A stretch of DNA of 64,000 nt from Clostridium sp. (GCF_017888565.1 NZ_JAGHFX010000018.1:100783-164782); one strand, 5' to 3'. Shown: positions 1-9,100, numbered from the stretch's first letter. Translations and numbers: made by a program. Notes: generated by a model not told the origin, from the letters alone.

Positions 1-266
1 AGTACTTTAATTACGATATATGGATGGAAGCAATGAAGGAATGTAATATAGATGAAGATTTTTACGTATATAGAGATAGAAGTTATGATGAAATACTTCC
101 ATGGGACTTCATAGATATTGGAGTAAATAGAAAATATCTAGAAGTAGAAAATGAAAAAGCAAAAAGAGCAGAACTTACACAAAACTGTAGAAAAGGATGT
201 ACAGGTTGTGGAGTAAATGTAAACTTTAAAGAAGGGAAGTGTTTTGAAGGTGCGTTATGTAATTAA
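1..266 (+). CDS. Radical SAM protein of the TIGR03960 type, C-terminal end only
   Basis: Partial gene that enters from the left edge; the first complete codon is at position 3. About 87 residues remain. The tail holds a cysteine cluster (CRKGCTGCGV, then KCFEGALC), as seen at the end of B12-binding-type radical SAM proteins of the TIGR03960 family. In clostridia these sit directly upstream of a DUF2344 gene, as here. The downstream gene starts inside this one with a 23-base overlap, so the two are probably translationally coupled. The radical SAM core lies outside the window, so the family call rests on the tail and the context. Confidence 0.7.
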   Translation, partial: YFNYDIWMEAMKECNIDEDFYVYRDRSYDEILPWDFIDIGVNRKYLEVENEKAKRAELTQNCRKGCTGCGVNVNFKEGKCFEGALCN

Positions 267-951
267 GTTTACTAAAGAATCTAGTGTAAAATTTATATCT
301 CATTTAGATTTAATGAGAACAATACAAAGAGTAATAAGAAGAGCTAATCTTCCGATGGAGTATTCAAAGGGATTTAATCCACATATGGCATTATCTATAG
401 CACAACCTTTATCTGTTGGAGTTTATTCTGATGCTGAATATATGGATATAGTTTTAGTTGAAGAATTAGATGAAAAAGAAATTATAGATAGATTAAATGC
501 TAAAACAGCATCTGGAATTAAGTTTTTAAATGCAAGAAAAGTTATAACTAAAGAAGGGGAAAAGAAATTACCTCAAACTATGGCTTTAGTAGATGCAGCT
601 AGATTCACTATAAAGATGTTTTGTACAGATTCAAATGTAGTTGAAAGTAAAATTAAAGAGCTTATTGATAATCCAGAATGGAATACTATAAAGAAAAGCA
701 AAAAAGGTGAAAAAGAAGTAAATCTAAAGACAATGATAAAAGAAATGAAGCATTGGATAAATAATGATGAGTTAATTTTAAATATATTAATATCATCAGG
801 AAGTAGAGAACATTTATCACCAGACTTAGTTGCAGAATATATAAAGAGCAATATTCCAGAAATAATGGAAGATGCTTTTGTAGATATAAAGAGAGAAGAA
901 ATGTATGTATTAAAAAATAATAAGTACATACCGATATATAAATGTATTTAG
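244..951 (+). CDS. DUF2344 / TIGR03936 radical-SAM-associated protein
   Basis: A 235-residue protein whose N-terminus (VRYVIKFTKESSVKFISHLD) and the later segment around YSKGFNPH are typical of the TIGR03936 (DUF2344) family. This family is found next to or fused to TIGR03960 radical SAM proteins. The start is TTG at 244, preceded by GAAGGGAAG about 5 bases upstream, and it overlaps the upstream gene. Its biochemical role is not established; the constant pairing suggests a shared modification or tRNA/rRNA-related function (inference). RNase G/E follows 13 bases later, so this looks like one transcript. Confidence 0.85.
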   Translation: MKVRYVIKFTKESSVKFISHLDLMRTIQRVIRRANLPMEYSKGFNPHMALSIAQPLSVGVYSDAEYMDIVLVEELDEKEIIDRLNAKTASGIKFLNARKVITKEGEKKLPQTMALVDAARFTIKMFCTDSNVVESKIKELIDNPEWNTIKKSKKGEKEVNLKTMIKEMKHWINNDELILNILISSGSREHLSPDLVAEYIKSNIPEIMEDAFVDIKREEMYVLKNNKYIPIYKCI

Positions 952-964
952 GGAAGTGTATCTT

Positions 965-2413
965 ATGAGAGAAATTTTCATTGAAAGAGATGAGCCGCTT
1001 TTAAGAGTTGCTATAAAGGATAATAATGTTTTAAGTGAGTGCTTCGTAGAGGAGCACTCTTCAGGACCTAAAATGGGTGAAATCTATAAAGGAAGAGTAA
1101 AAAATATAGTGACCGCTATTAATTCTATTTTTGTAGATATAGGTTTAGAAAAAGAAGCGTATATGTACTTTAGCAATGAAATTAAAAGCGAAGGAATAAA
1201 AAAAGGCGATGAAATATTAGTTGAAGTAATAAAAGAGCCAATAAACAATAAAGGTGCTAAAGTAAGTAAAAATATAAGCATACCAGGCAGATTTATGGTT
1301 TTAACTTTAGGGGGAAGTGGAATTAGCTTTTCCAAGAGAATTAGTAGCACAGAAGAAAAAGAAAGAATATTAAAGGCTATTAACAATATAGATGGATATA
1401 GTATAACAATAAGAACAGAAGCAGTTCATGCAAGCGATGAAGATTTATTAGCAGAAAAAATAAGTCTTTTATCAGAATTAGAAGTAATTATTAAAAAATT
1501 AAGGTATAGTTTAAAGCTAGGAAAAGTCTATGGAGAAAATATTATTTTAAATAAAGTAATAAGAGAAAACCTAGGCAATGAATGCAAGATAATTTTAAAT
1601 CATGAAGAAGATTTAAATGAGGTAAAAGCATTGTTAGAAAACAATGATAAAGTTAGTATCGAGAAGTTTAATAATACTAGAAGTTTATTTGATTACTATG
1701 GAATAGAAAAGGAAATCCTAAAATTAAGACATAAAAAAGTAGCTTTAAATTGTGGTGGAAATATAGTAATAGATAAAGCAGAAGCTATGTATGTTATAGA
1801 TGTTAACTCATCTAAAAATATTAAAGGTAGAAATTTTGATAAAACTATATTAGAAACAAATATAGAGGCTGCTAAAGAAATAGGAAGACAAATTAGACTT
1901 AGAAATCTTGCTGGAATAATAGTTATAGACTTTATTGATATGAGAGATTTTTCTCAAAAAGCCTTAGTTATGGATGCTTTGAAGGAAGCTTTAAAAGAAG
2001 ACAAAGGTAATATGAAAATATTCCCTTTTACAGAGCTAGATCTTGTTCAAATAGCTAGAAAAAGAAGAGGAAAATCAATATATGATTATTTAGAAGAAGG
2101 CTGTAGAAGGTGTAACAAAGAAGGGTATGTTTTAAAGCTATCATATATAGAAAAGTTGATAAGAAATGAGATAATTAAATGCGAAGAAGAAAATTCTATA
2201 AATTCATTTTATATAGAATTAGATAGCAATTATGAAGAAATGGTAAAGGGAGATATTTTTTCGTTTTTAAGAAATATAACTTCATTAGATAAAGAAATTT
2301 ATTTGAATTTTACAAATGGAATTGAAGGATATAAAATAGAGCCACTTATATTTAATAGCCAAAAAGAAAATATAAAAAAATTTAGAGTAAGTGGCTATGA
2401 AAAATATGAATAA
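965..2413 (+). CDS. rng: Ribonuclease G/E family endoribonuclease
   Basis: A 482-residue RNase E/G-type enzyme that cleaves single-stranded RNA in rRNA maturation and mRNA decay. The N-terminus (REIFIERDE) leads into an S1-like domain (KMGEIYKGRVKNI). The catalytic region contains the two metal-binding aspartates in IDVNSSKN and IDFIDMRD, followed by the Zn-link-like CRRC pair (GCRRCNKEG). I chose ATG 965 over GTG 956 because AGGGAAG ends 8 bases before 965 and would overlap the GTG. It lacks the long C-terminal degradosome scaffold of enteric RNase E, so it is closer to RNase G in length. It lies just upstream of the L21 leader, as in many clostridia. Confidence 0.9.
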   Translation: MREIFIERDEPLLRVAIKDNNVLSECFVEEHSSGPKMGEIYKGRVKNIVTAINSIFVDIGLEKEAYMYFSNEIKSEGIKKGDEILVEVIKEPINNKGAKVSKNISIPGRFMVLTLGGSGISFSKRISSTEEKERILKAINNIDGYSITIRTEAVHASDEDLLAEKISLLSELEVIIKKLRYSLKLGKVYGENIILNKVIRENLGNECKIILNHEEDLNEVKALLENNDKVSIEKFNNTRSLFDYYGIEKEILKLRHKKVALNCGGNIVIDKAEAMYVIDVNSSKNIKGRNFDKTILETNIEAAKEIGRQIRLRNLAGIIVIDFIDMRDFSQKALVMDALKEALKEDKGNMKIFPFTELDLVQIARKRRGKSIYDYLEEGCRRCNKEGYVLKLSYIEKLIRNEIIKCEEENSINSFYIELDSNYEEMVKGDIFSFLRNITSLDKEIYLNFTNGIEGYKIEPLIFNSQKENIKKFRVSGYEKYE

Positions 2414-2418
2414 ACTTC

Positions 2419-2448
2419 TTTACAAGCAACATAATATTATGATACAAT
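2419..2448 (+). promoter_or_regulatory. SigA-type promoter of the rplU operon
   Basis: TTTACA at 2419-2424 and TACAAT at 2443-2448 are separated by 18 bases. Transcription would start near 2455, just ahead of the L21 leader. This is read from the sequence only. Confidence 0.55.
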
Positions 2449-2452
2449 ATCA

Positions 2453-2530
2453 GATGTTAAACCGCACATAAGAGGTTTTTATCTAAACAAAGTTTAGAAC
2501 TTTGTACCTCGGTTGGCGAGACCGTAATAA
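2453..2530 (+). ncRNA. Ribosomal protein L21 leader
   Basis: The untranslated leader of rplU contains the segments AAACCGCACATAAGAGGTTTT and, near the gene, TTGTACCTCGGTTGGCGAGACCG. These match my recollection of the Firmicute L21 leader (Rfam RF00559) in both sequence and position. It probably mediates autoregulation of the rplU-prp-rpmA operon by L21 (known idea for the family, not shown here). A covariance-model search would settle the boundaries. Confidence 0.75.
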
Positions 2531-2545
2531 GAGGAGGTGTTTTTA

Positions 2546-2857
2546 ATGTACGCAGTATTATCTACAGGAGGAAAACAATACAGAGTTCAAGAAGGAGACG
2601 TAATATTCGTTGAAAAACTTAACGCTGAAGTTGACTCAACAGTTGAATTAACAGAAGTATTAGCAGTTTCAAATGGTGATGCTTTAAAGGTTGGTACACC
2701 AGTTGTAGAAGGTGCTAAGGTTGTTGCTAAAGTTGTTGCTCAAGGCAAAGCTAAGAAGGTTACAGTATTCAAGTATAAGCCAAAGAAGGACTACAGAAAG
2801 AAAACTGGACACAGACAACCATACACTAAGTTAGTAATCGAAAAAATCGAAGCTTAA
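2546..2857 (+). CDS. rplU: 50S ribosomal protein L21
   Basis: A 103-residue L21 with the canonical N-terminus [18 protein letters not shown] and the C-terminal [17 protein letters not shown] stretch that contacts 23S rRNA. The start is ATG 2546, with GAGGAGGTG about 7 bases upstream; an in-frame GTG at 2537 lies inside that ribosome binding site and is unlikely. It is the first gene of rplU-prp-rpmA, preceded by the L21 leader. Confidence 0.98.
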   Translation: MYAVLSTGGKQYRVQEGDVIFVEKLNAEVDSTVELTEVLAVSNGDALKVGTPVVEGAKVVAKVVAQGKAKKVTVFKYKPKKDYRKKTGHRQPYTKLVIEKIEA

Positions 2858-2862
2858 TTATT

Positions 2863-3237
2863 ATGATTAAAGTAAAGATTTTTAAAAAAGATGATTTATG
2901 CCTTGGATTTAAGATAAAAGGTCATGCTTTATCAAGAGCTGAAATAGAGAAGGTCGGAGATGCTTATGATATGATTTGCAATTCGGTTTCAGTATTATCT
3001 CAAAGTGCCTTAATAGGTATTGAAGAAGTACTAAAGCTCAAAGTTAAGTATGATATAGATGATGGTTTTTTACATATAAACTTATCTAATCTTAATAACG
3101 AGGATATAGAGAAGTGCCAAGTATTACTTTTAACTTTTGAAAAGAGTATAGAAAGCTTGATACAATCTCTTAAATTAAGTTTTGGAAATGAAAAAGACAG
3201 TGAATATATAAGAATGTTGAAAGAGGAGGTGCAATAG
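2863..3237 (+). CDS. prp: Ribosomal-processing cysteine protease Prp
   Basis: A 124-residue YsxB/Prp family protein. The family signature is present: GHA with His21, then [11 protein letters not shown] with Asp36 and the nucleophile Cys39. Prp removes the N-terminal extension of Firmicute L27; its substrate is encoded immediately downstream and carries that extension. It begins 5 bases after rplU with only a weak ribosome binding site, so translational coupling to rplU is likely. Confidence 0.93.
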   Translation: MIKVKIFKKDDLCLGFKIKGHALSRAEIEKVGDAYDMICNSVSVLSQSALIGIEEVLKLKVKYDIDDGFLHINLSNLNNEDIEKCQVLLLTFEKSIESLIQSLKLSFGNEKDSEYIRMLKEEVQ

Positions 3238-3238
3238 T

Positions 3239-3538
3239 ATGTTAATAATGAACCTTCAATTATTTGCCCACAAAAAAGGGGTAGGTAGCTCAAAGAACGG
3301 TAGAGATTCTGAATCAAAAAGATTAGGAGTTAAAGCTGCTGACGGGGAGTTCGTTTTAGCTGGTAACATTTTAGTTAGACAAAGAGGAACAAAGATTCAC
3401 CCAGGAACTAATGTTGGTAAAGGTGGAGATGACACTCTTTTTGCTAAAGAAGACGGAATCGTTAGATTTGAAAGAATGGGTAGAGACAAAAAGAAAGTTA
3501 GCATTTACCCAGTGAATGTTGAAGAAATAGCAGAATAA
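3239..3538 (+). CDS. rpmA: 50S ribosomal protein L27 with cleavable N-terminal extension
   Basis: A 99-residue L27. The mature protein would begin at residue 11 ([20 protein letters not shown]). Residues 1-10 ([10 protein letters not shown]) form the extension recognised by Prp in Firmicutes, with the expected cleavage after Phe-Ala. The start at 3239 is supported by AGAGGAGG upstream and by the need for the complete extension. It is the last gene of the operon and is followed by a strong terminator. Confidence 0.97.
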   Translation: MLIMNLQLFAHKKGVGSSKNGRDSESKRLGVKAADGEFVLAGNILVRQRGTKIHPGTNVGKGGDDTLFAKEDGIVRFERMGRDKKKVSIYPVNVEEIAE

Positions 3539-3553
3539 TATTATTTTTTCTAA

Positions 3554-3583
3554 AAAGCACCCTGTTTTAGGGTGCTTTATTTT
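3554..3583 (+). terminator. Intrinsic terminator after rpmA
   Basis: A 10-bp perfect stem, AAAGCACCCT (3554-3563) with AGGGTGCTTT (3569-3578), has a 5-base loop and is followed by ATTTTG. Confidence 0.85.
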
Positions 3584-3598
3584 GTAAGAAATATAAAT

Positions 3599-3655
3599 GG
3601 GCAATTGACAATGAATAAAACTTGCCCATTGTACACTGTCAATTGTCCATTAATT
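3599..3655. repeat. AT-rich CAATTGaCAAT-type intergenic repeat
   Basis: This imperfect inverted segment combines GGGCAATTGACAATG with CCCATTGTACACTGTCAATTG and ends in TCCATTAA. Related CAATT/GTCAATTATCCATT strings occur at about 45031-45066 and, weaker, at about 14413-14430 and 49236-49256. It is probably a dispersed clostridial intergenic repeat of unknown function. Confidence 0.5.
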
Positions 3656-3681
3656 TAATGGATTAGAAATTAATTTTCGTG

Positions 3682-3690
3682 TGATATAAT
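3682..3690 (+). promoter_or_regulatory. Extended -10 element upstream of obgE
   Basis: TGATATAAT forms an extended -10 (TGnTATAAT) about 85 bases before obgE. No good -35 is visible 17 bases upstream. Confidence 0.4.
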
Positions 3691-3773
3691 AAACATTAAA
3701 AAATAGTGAGATAATATAAAGTAAGTACGTGTTTATATTATTATAAATAATTTCAAGAAAGATGGGTGATTTT

Positions 3774-5063
3774 ATGTTTATAGATAAGGCCAAGATATTC
3801 GTTAAATCCGGAGATGGTGGAAATGGATGTGTGTCTTTTAGAAGAGAAAAATATGTTCCGCTTGGAGGTCCAGATGGAGGAGATGGCGGAAAAGGTGGAA
3901 GTGTAATATTTGAAGTAGATCCAGGTTTAACTACACTTTTAGATTTTAAATATAGAAAGAAATTTGTAGCTGACGCTGGTGGTAAAGGTGAAGGTTCAAA
4001 ATGTTATGGTAGAGATGGAGATGACCTTCATGTTAAAGTACCTATGGGAACAATAATTAGGGATTTTGAAACTAATAAAATTATAGCAGATCTTTCACAT
4101 AAAGATGATACTTTTGTAATTGCAAAAGGAGGAAAAGGTGGAAAAGGAAATTGTAAATTCTGTACACCAACAAGGCAAGCTCCACACTTTGCAGAACCAG
4201 GTATGCCAGGTGAAGATAGATGGATTACATTAGAACTTAAATTACTTGCTGATGTTGGCTTAGTAGGATTTCCTAATGTAGGAAAATCAACTTTCCTTTC
4301 AACAGTAACAGCAGCAAAGCCAAAGATAGCAAACTATCATTTTACAACATTAAAGCCAAACCTTGGAGTTGTAAAGGCTGAAGGTATGAATGCTTTTGTA
4401 ATGGCTGATATACCAGGAATAATTGAAGGTGCTGCTGAAGGGGTTGGCTTAGGTTTAGATTTCTTAAGACATATTGAAAGAACTAGACTATTAATACATG
4501 TAGTAGATATATCAGGAATAGAAGGTAGAGATGCTTTCGAAGACTTTGTTAAGATAAATGAAGAACTTAAGAAATATTCAGTTAAACTATGGGATAGACC
4601 TCAAATAGTTGTAGCAAACAAAACAGATATGCTTTATGATGAAGAAATTTTTGAAGACTTTAAGAAAAAAGTAAATGAATTAGGCTTTGATAAGGTATAT
4701 AAGATGTCTGCAGCAACAAAATCAGGTGTTGAAGATATAATTAAAGAAGCTGGTAGAATGCTTTCAGAAATTCCAATTAAGGACTTAGAAATAAGTGATG
4801 AAGAAAGATTCGTACAAGAAGAAAAGAGATTTACATATGATGTATCTATCGAAGATGGAGAAGATAACAACAGAGTATATGTAGTTTATGGATCATTTGT
4901 AGATAGATTATTAAATTCAGTAAATATTCATGACGCTGATTCATTAAGATATTTCCATAAGGTATTAAGAAACAAAGGTGTGTTTGATAAATTAAGAGAA
5001 ATGGGAATAGAAGATGGAGATATGGTAAGACTTAACGATTTTGAGTTTGAGTATATTTTATAG
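3774..5063 (+). CDS. obgE: GTPase Obg (CgtA)
   Basis: A 429-residue Obg GTPase that acts in 50S subunit assembly and stress control. The order is the glycine-rich Obg fold ([11 protein letters not shown], later GGKGGKGN), a G domain with GFPNVGKST (G1), DIPGI (G3) and NKTD (G4), and a C-terminal OCT domain ending near FEFEYIL. I chose ATG 3774 (MFIDKAKIF, the conserved family start) over ATG 3762; GGGTGA lies 5 bases before it. It heads the obgE-yhbY-nadD-yqeK-LCP run. Confidence 0.97.
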   Translation: MFIDKAKIFVKSGDGGNGCVSFRREKYVPLGGPDGGDGGKGGSVIFEVDPGLTTLLDFKYRKKFVADAGGKGEGSKCYGRDGDDLHVKVPMGTIIRDFETNKIIADLSHKDDTFVIAKGGKGGKGNCKFCTPTRQAPHFAEPGMPGEDRWITLELKLLADVGLVGFPNVGKSTFLSTVTAAKPKIANYHFTTLKPNLGVVKAEGMNAFVMADIPGIIEGAAEGVGLGLDFLRHIERTRLLIHVVDISGIEGRDAFEDFVKINEELKKYSVKLWDRPQIVVANKTDMLYDEEIFEDFKKKVNELGFDKVYKMSAATKSGVEDIIKEAGRMLSEIPIKDLEISDEERFVQEEKRFTYDVSIEDGEDNNRVYVVYGSFVDRLLNSVNIHDADSLRYFHKVLRNKGVFDKLREMGIEDGDMVRLNDFEFEYIL

Positions 5064-5074
5064 GAGGATAAAGA

Positions 5075-5371
5075 ATGATAACAGGAAAGCAAAGAGCATA
5101 TTTAAGAGGGCTTGCAAATAACTTAGATCCAATATTCCAAGTTGGGAAAAATAGAGTAGAAGAAGCTTTTTTAACACAATTAACTGAAGCTTTAGAAGCA
5201 AGAGAGCTTATTAAAATAAAGGTACTTGAAAATAGTGGTTTAGGAGCTAGAGAAGTATCAAATTATATTTGTGAAAAAATTGGTTGTGAAGGAATTCAAG
5301 CTATAGGAAGTAAAATAGTTTTATATAAAAAATCCTCAAAAAAACCTAAGATAGAAATACCTAATAAATAG
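5075..5371 (+). CDS. yhbY: YhbY-family RNA-binding protein (CRM domain)
   Basis: A 98-residue single-CRM-domain protein (YhbY/YqeI) associated with pre-50S ribosomal particles. The N-terminus (TGKQRAYLRGLANNLDPIFQVGK) and the GLGAREVSNYICEKIG region are characteristic. ATG 5075 follows AGGAGG by 8 bases and lies 11 bases after obgE, so it is part of the same operon. Confidence 0.93.
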   Translation: MITGKQRAYLRGLANNLDPIFQVGKNRVEEAFLTQLTEALEARELIKIKVLENSGLGAREVSNYICEKIGCEGIQAIGSKIVLYKKSSKKPKIEIPNK

Positions 5372-5380
5372 AGAATTTTT

Positions 5381-5998
5381 ATGAAAAAGATTGGCATAAT
5401 AGGAGGAACATTTAATCCTATTCATTTAGCACATCTATATATTGCATATGAAGCTAAATGTCAATTGAATTTAGATAAAGTGATTTTTATGCCAGCAGGG
5501 AGCCCGCCTCATAAAAGAAATGAGGATATATTAGAGGCTCCTTTAAGGTATGAAATGGTTAAAGAAGCCATAAAAAGTTATGAGGATTTTGAAATAAGTA
5601 ATTATGAAATAGAAAAAGAAGGTTTTAGTTATACATATGAAACCTTAGAAAACTTTAAATCTAGGGATAATATATTGTACTTTATTACTGGAGCTGATTG
5701 TCTTATAAATATAGAAAAATGGAAAAATCCAGATAGAATATTTAAGACTTCTAATTTAGTAGTATTTAATAGACCAGGATATGATGAAGAGTCATTAAAA
5801 TTACAAAAGAATGAAATTGAGAAAAAATATAACACAAGTATCAACTTTTTAGATATAATGGACTTAGAAATTTCATCATCAATGATAAGAAAGAGAATCA
5901 AGGAAGGAAAGAGAATCAACTTTTTCATTCCCAAAGAGGCTCTAGATTTTATTAGAAAAAATAATATATATAATTATTGCGAAAATATTAAAGATTGA
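5381..5998 (+). CDS. nadD: Nicotinate-nucleotide adenylyltransferase
   Basis: A 205-residue NadD that transfers AMP from ATP to nicotinate mononucleotide in NAD synthesis. The nucleotidyltransferase motif GGTFNPIHLAHL is at residues 9-20, and the C-terminal motif ISSSMIRKRIKEG near residues 164-176 binds ATP phosphates. The ribosome binding site is weak (GAG), and the gene begins 9 bases after yhbY. Confidence 0.95.
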   Translation: MKKIGIIGGTFNPIHLAHLYIAYEAKCQLNLDKVIFMPAGSPPHKRNEDILEAPLRYEMVKEAIKSYEDFEISNYEIEKEGFSYTYETLENFKSRDNILYFITGADCLINIEKWKNPDRIFKTSNLVVFNRPGYDEESLKLQKNEIEKKYNTSINFLDIMDLEISSSMIRKRIKEGKRINFFIPKEALDFIRKNNIYNYCENIKD

Positions 5999-6030
5999 TG
6001 AAAGTATAATGATATTTAAGGAGAAGATAT

Positions 6031-6597
6031 ATGCTTAGTAAAGAAGAAATGAAGAGCTATCTTAAAGAGCATTTAACAGAAAGTAGATATAACCATACTT
6101 TAGGTGTGGTTGAAACTGCAATGAGATTAGCTGAAATAAATAAGGTAGATAAAGATAAAGCTGAAATAGCAGCATTAGCTCATGATATAGCTAAAAATAT
6201 GACAATCTATGAGTTAAGGGATATCATAAATAGAAATAGTATTAATTTATCATATGATGAAGAGAAAACTCCTGAATTATGGCATAGTATTGTTTCACCG
6301 ATACTAGGGAGAGAGATTTTTAAAATAGAAGATGAAGAAATATTAAGCGCTATGAGATGGCATACTACAGGAAAAGAAGATATGAGTAAATTAGATAAGA
6401 TAATTTATATGGCTGATATGATAGAGCCAGGTAGAAATTTTCATGGAGTAGATTTAATTAGAAAAGAAAGCTTTGCGGATTTGGATAAAGGCCTTCTTCA
6501 AGGATTAACTCATACTATTAAATATTTATTAAATAAAGGGTTTCCTATTGATATAAATAGTATAAAAGCTAGAAATTATTTATTGCTTAATAAATAA
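6031..6597 (+). CDS. yqeK: HD-domain phosphohydrolase YqeK
   Basis: A 188-residue HD protein. YqeK-family enzymes hydrolyse diadenosine tetraphosphate symmetrically to ADP. Metal ligands are visible as YNHTLGV, AHDIAK and WHSIV. ATG 6031 is preceded by AAGGAGAAG. The neighbourhood obgE-yhbY-nadD-yqeK-LCP is standard for clostridia. Confidence 0.92.
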   Translation: MLSKEEMKSYLKEHLTESRYNHTLGVVETAMRLAEINKVDKDKAEIAALAHDIAKNMTIYELRDIINRNSINLSYDEEKTPELWHSIVSPILGREIFKIEDEEILSAMRWHTTGKEDMSKLDKIIYMADMIEPGRNFHGVDLIRKESFADLDKGLLQGLTHTIKYLLNKGFPIDINSIKARNYLLLNK

Positions 6598-6644
6598 AAA
6601 CTAAATTTATTTAACTATGAAAAAAATCAGAGAGGATTTTAAGG

Positions 6645-7991
6645 ATGGGGAGTAGGAGAGAGAATCTGGAAAACAGAGAAAGAAGAAGACCTTCTAAAGA
6701 TGAACAAATTAAAAGAAAAAGAATTGAAGCTAGAAGGAAAAAACTAAAAAGAAAGAGAATAGTAACATCTATAGTAACTAGTTTATTAGTAATAATACTT
6801 GGAAGTGCATTGTATATATATAGCTTCTTATCAGGTTTAAAAACAAATAATTTAGGTACTGGAGTTGCACCCATATCATCAAAAGACCCTATTAATATTT
6901 TGATTTTGGGTATGGATGTAGGAGATACAGACAATCAATCTAATAAAGCAATTAGAAGAAGTGATACTATAATGGTTTTAAATTATAATCCTAATACTAA
7001 AAAGACGCATGTAATTTCTATACCAAGAGATACTATGATTGAAGTAGATGCTTATTTAGATACTGGAGAATATCAAAGATATTGGAAAATAAATGCTGCA
7101 TATGCTTTAGGTGGAGAAGAAGAAGTAAAGACACATGTGGAAGATTTATTAGGTATAAGTTTAAATTATATAGTAGAGGTAGATTATAATGCCTTTAGAA
7201 GTATAGTGGACGCTTTAGGTGGGGTAGAAATGCTTATAGAACAAGATATGTTCTATGATGATGAAGCTCAAGGCCTTCATATAAACTTTAAGGCTGGAGA
7301 AACTGTTCAGTTAGATGGTAAAAAAGCAGAAGAGTTCTTTAGGTGGAGAAAAAATAATGATGGAAGTGGATTAGCAAATGGTGATTTAGATAGAATTAAA
7401 AATCAACAGCAATTCATGAGTAAATTAGTAGATAAAGCTTTAAGTCCAACTATAATTTTTAAAGCACCAAAAATATTGAAGGCTATAAGTGAAAATGTTG
7501 AAACTAATATTCCAGCTAAGAATTTAATTTCTCTTGGTATGAAGATTATGAGATTGAAATCAGAAGATATAATTATGACTACCCTTCAAGCTGAGCCAGC
7601 GGATATTTATGGGGAATCCTTTTTAATTGCTGATAAAGAGCTAAACAGAGATTTAATAAATGCATTAAATACAGAAAACTCTTCATTAGCACCAGTTATA
7701 ACTTCAATAAACAAAGAAGAGCTCAAGGTACTAGTATTAAACGGAACTAAGATTGATGGATTAGCATCAAGTGCAAGAGATAGTTTACTTTCACTTGGAT
7801 ATACAAATATAGAAGTTGGAAATACTGATAATGTAGAGAAAAGTGTAATTCAATCAGATAATAAGGAATTAAAAGATTTGCTTAAAAATGATACAGGGAT
7901 ACAAAAGTTTGAAAAGATAGGTAAATCAGAATATAAACAATATGATGTTGTAATATTATTAGGTAAAGATTATAACTTATTTGGAAACTAA
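6645..7991 (+). CDS. LytR-CpsA-Psr (LCP) family cell-wall ligase
   Basis: A 448-residue membrane protein. A very basic cytoplasmic tail (residues 1-38) leads into one membrane segment (about 39-61), then an extracellular LCP domain with INILILGMD, RRSDTIMVL, ISIPRDT and a conserved arginine region (FFRWRKNNDGSG...DLDRIKNQQ). A LytR_C domain follows at about 360-445. LCP enzymes attach undecaprenyl-linked glycopolymers to peptidoglycan. The ribosome binding site is poor (AGAGGA some distance upstream), so ATG 6645 is the best but not a certain start. The ribosome-silencing gene rsfS, which often follows here in clostridia, is not present. Confidence 0.92.
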   Translation: MGSRRENLENRERRRPSKDEQIKRKRIEARRKKLKRKRIVTSIVTSLLVIILGSALYIYSFLSGLKTNNLGTGVAPISSKDPINILILGMDVGDTDNQSNKAIRRSDTIMVLNYNPNTKKTHVISIPRDTMIEVDAYLDTGEYQRYWKINAAYALGGEEEVKTHVEDLLGISLNYIVEVDYNAFRSIVDALGGVEMLIEQDMFYDDEAQGLHINFKAGETVQLDGKKAEEFFRWRKNNDGSGLANGDLDRIKNQQQFMSKLVDKALSPTIIFKAPKILKAISENVETNIPAKNLISLGMKIMRLKSEDIIMTTLQAEPADIYGESFLIADKELNRDLINALNTENSSLAPVITSINKEELKVLVLNGTKIDGLASSARDSLLSLGYTNIEVGNTDNVEKSVIQSDNKELKDLLKNDTGIQKFEKIGKSEYKQYDVVILLGKDYNLFGN

Positions 7992-8054
7992 AAGGGGATG
8001 TCGCAGAAAGCAGTTTAATGTAAATTGTAGATTTGTGCGACAGCTCCTTTTTAC
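7991..8054 (+). terminator. Long hairpin with T-run between the LCP gene and rluD
   Basis: AAAGGGGATGTCGCA (7991-8005) pairs imperfectly with TGCGACAGCTCCTTTT (8036-8051), followed by TTA. It lies directly after the LCP stop and ends only 2 bases before the AGGAGG of the next gene. Read-through would be needed to express rluD from the upstream operon. Confidence 0.6.
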
Positions 8055-8065
8055 TAGGAGGAAAA

Positions 8066-8962
8066 ATGAGTACTATAAAGAAAGTTGTTTCAAAAGAATA
8101 CGAAGGAAGAAAAATTAGAGAATTTTTAAAAGAGGAACTAGGATTATCTTCTAGGTTAATTAGAAGTGCTTCAGTAGACAAAAGAATTTTTGTAAATAAT
8201 AAAGCTGTAAAAATGAATTATATGCTAAAAAGCAATGAAGAAGTTTTGATTGATTTAGTAAAAGAAGAAACTCAAAATATAGATCCTGAAGATATACCAA
8301 TAGATATTGTGTATGAAGATGAAGATATAATAGTTGTCAATAAAGGACCTAATATGGTAGTTCACCCAACTAAAAGGTATCAAAGTGGTACATTAGCTAA
8401 TGCTTTGATGTACTATTTTAAGGAAAGTAACCAAAAGTGTATTGTTAGGCTAGTAAGTAGGTTAGATATGGATACATCAGGACTTATTATTATAGCTAAA
8501 AATCAGTATGCACATATGGAATTATCTAAAGAAATGACTTTAAATAATGTTGAAAAAAGATATCTTACAGTTGTACATGGACATATGGAAAATGATGAAG
8601 GAACTATAGATTTACCAATATATAGACCAGAAGAGGAAGGGACTATAAGAAGAGTTGTAGATGAAAGAGGACAAAGAAGTATAACTCATTATAAGGTTAT
8701 AGAGAGATTTAAGGATTCAGATTTAGTTGAATGCTTATTAGAAACAGGAAGAACACATCAAATAAGGGTTCATTTAAGCTCATTAGGACATCCTATTTGG
8801 GGGGATACCTTATATGGTTATGAAGAAGATGGGGAAATTATAAGTAGGCAAGCACTTCATGCCTATGGATTAGATTTTAAATCTCCAAGAACTAAAAAGG
8901 AATTAAGTCTTAGAGCAAGAATACCAGATGATATACAAAAACTTATAGAGAATTTAAAGTAG
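8066..8962 (+). CDS. RluA-family pseudouridine synthase
   Basis: A 298-residue RluA/RluD-type 23S rRNA (or tRNA) pseudouridine synthase. The N-terminal S4-like region (KIREFLKEELGLSSRLIRSA) precedes the catalytic core with RLVSRLDMDTSG, whose Asp in RLD is the family's catalytic residue. The uridine-binding motif GRTHQIRVHLSSLGHPIWGD follows. ATG 8066 is 4 bases after AGGAGG; an upstream in-frame TTG at 8033 lies inside the preceding hairpin and is rejected. Confidence 0.93.
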   Translation: MSTIKKVVSKEYEGRKIREFLKEELGLSSRLIRSASVDKRIFVNNKAVKMNYMLKSNEEVLIDLVKEETQNIDPEDIPIDIVYEDEDIIVVNKGPNMVVHPTKRYQSGTLANALMYYFKESNQKCIVRLVSRLDMDTSGLIIIAKNQYAHMELSKEMTLNNVEKRYLTVVHGHMENDEGTIDLPIYRPEEEGTIRRVVDERGQRSITHYKVIERFKDSDLVECLLETGRTHQIRVHLSSLGHPIWGDTLYGYEEDGEIISRQALHAYGLDFKSPRTKKELSLRARIPDDIQKLIENLK

Positions 8963-8974
8963 TATATAGTTATA

Positions 8975-9017
8975 TAAATGTAGTTGCCTTTTTTAAAATT
9001 AAAGCAACTACATTTTA
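8975..9017. terminator. Hairpin 1 of three between convergent genes
   Basis: AATGTAGTTGCCTT (from 8977) pairs with AAAGCAACTACATT (9001-9014). T-runs lie on the + side (ATTTTAATTTTTT), so it can terminate rluD transcription. Confidence 0.7.
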
Positions 9018-9044
9018 ATTTTTTAAGTGATATTTAACTATAAA

Positions 9045-9081
9045 GATGTAGTTACTTTTTTTTTATAAAAGTAACTACAAT
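9045..9081. terminator. Hairpin 2 of three between convergent genes
   Basis: TGTAGTTACTTTT (9048-9060) pairs with AAAAGTAACTACA (9067-9079). The arm sequence TGTAGTTrC repeats that of hairpin 1, which suggests local duplication. Confidence 0.6.
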
Positions 9082-9100
9082 TTATTTTAATATGAAAAGA

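Noticed and set aside
2537..2545. GTG start giving rplU an MFL extension
   Set aside because: The GTG lies inside the AGGAGG ribosome binding site; [11 protein letters not shown] is the universal L21 start.
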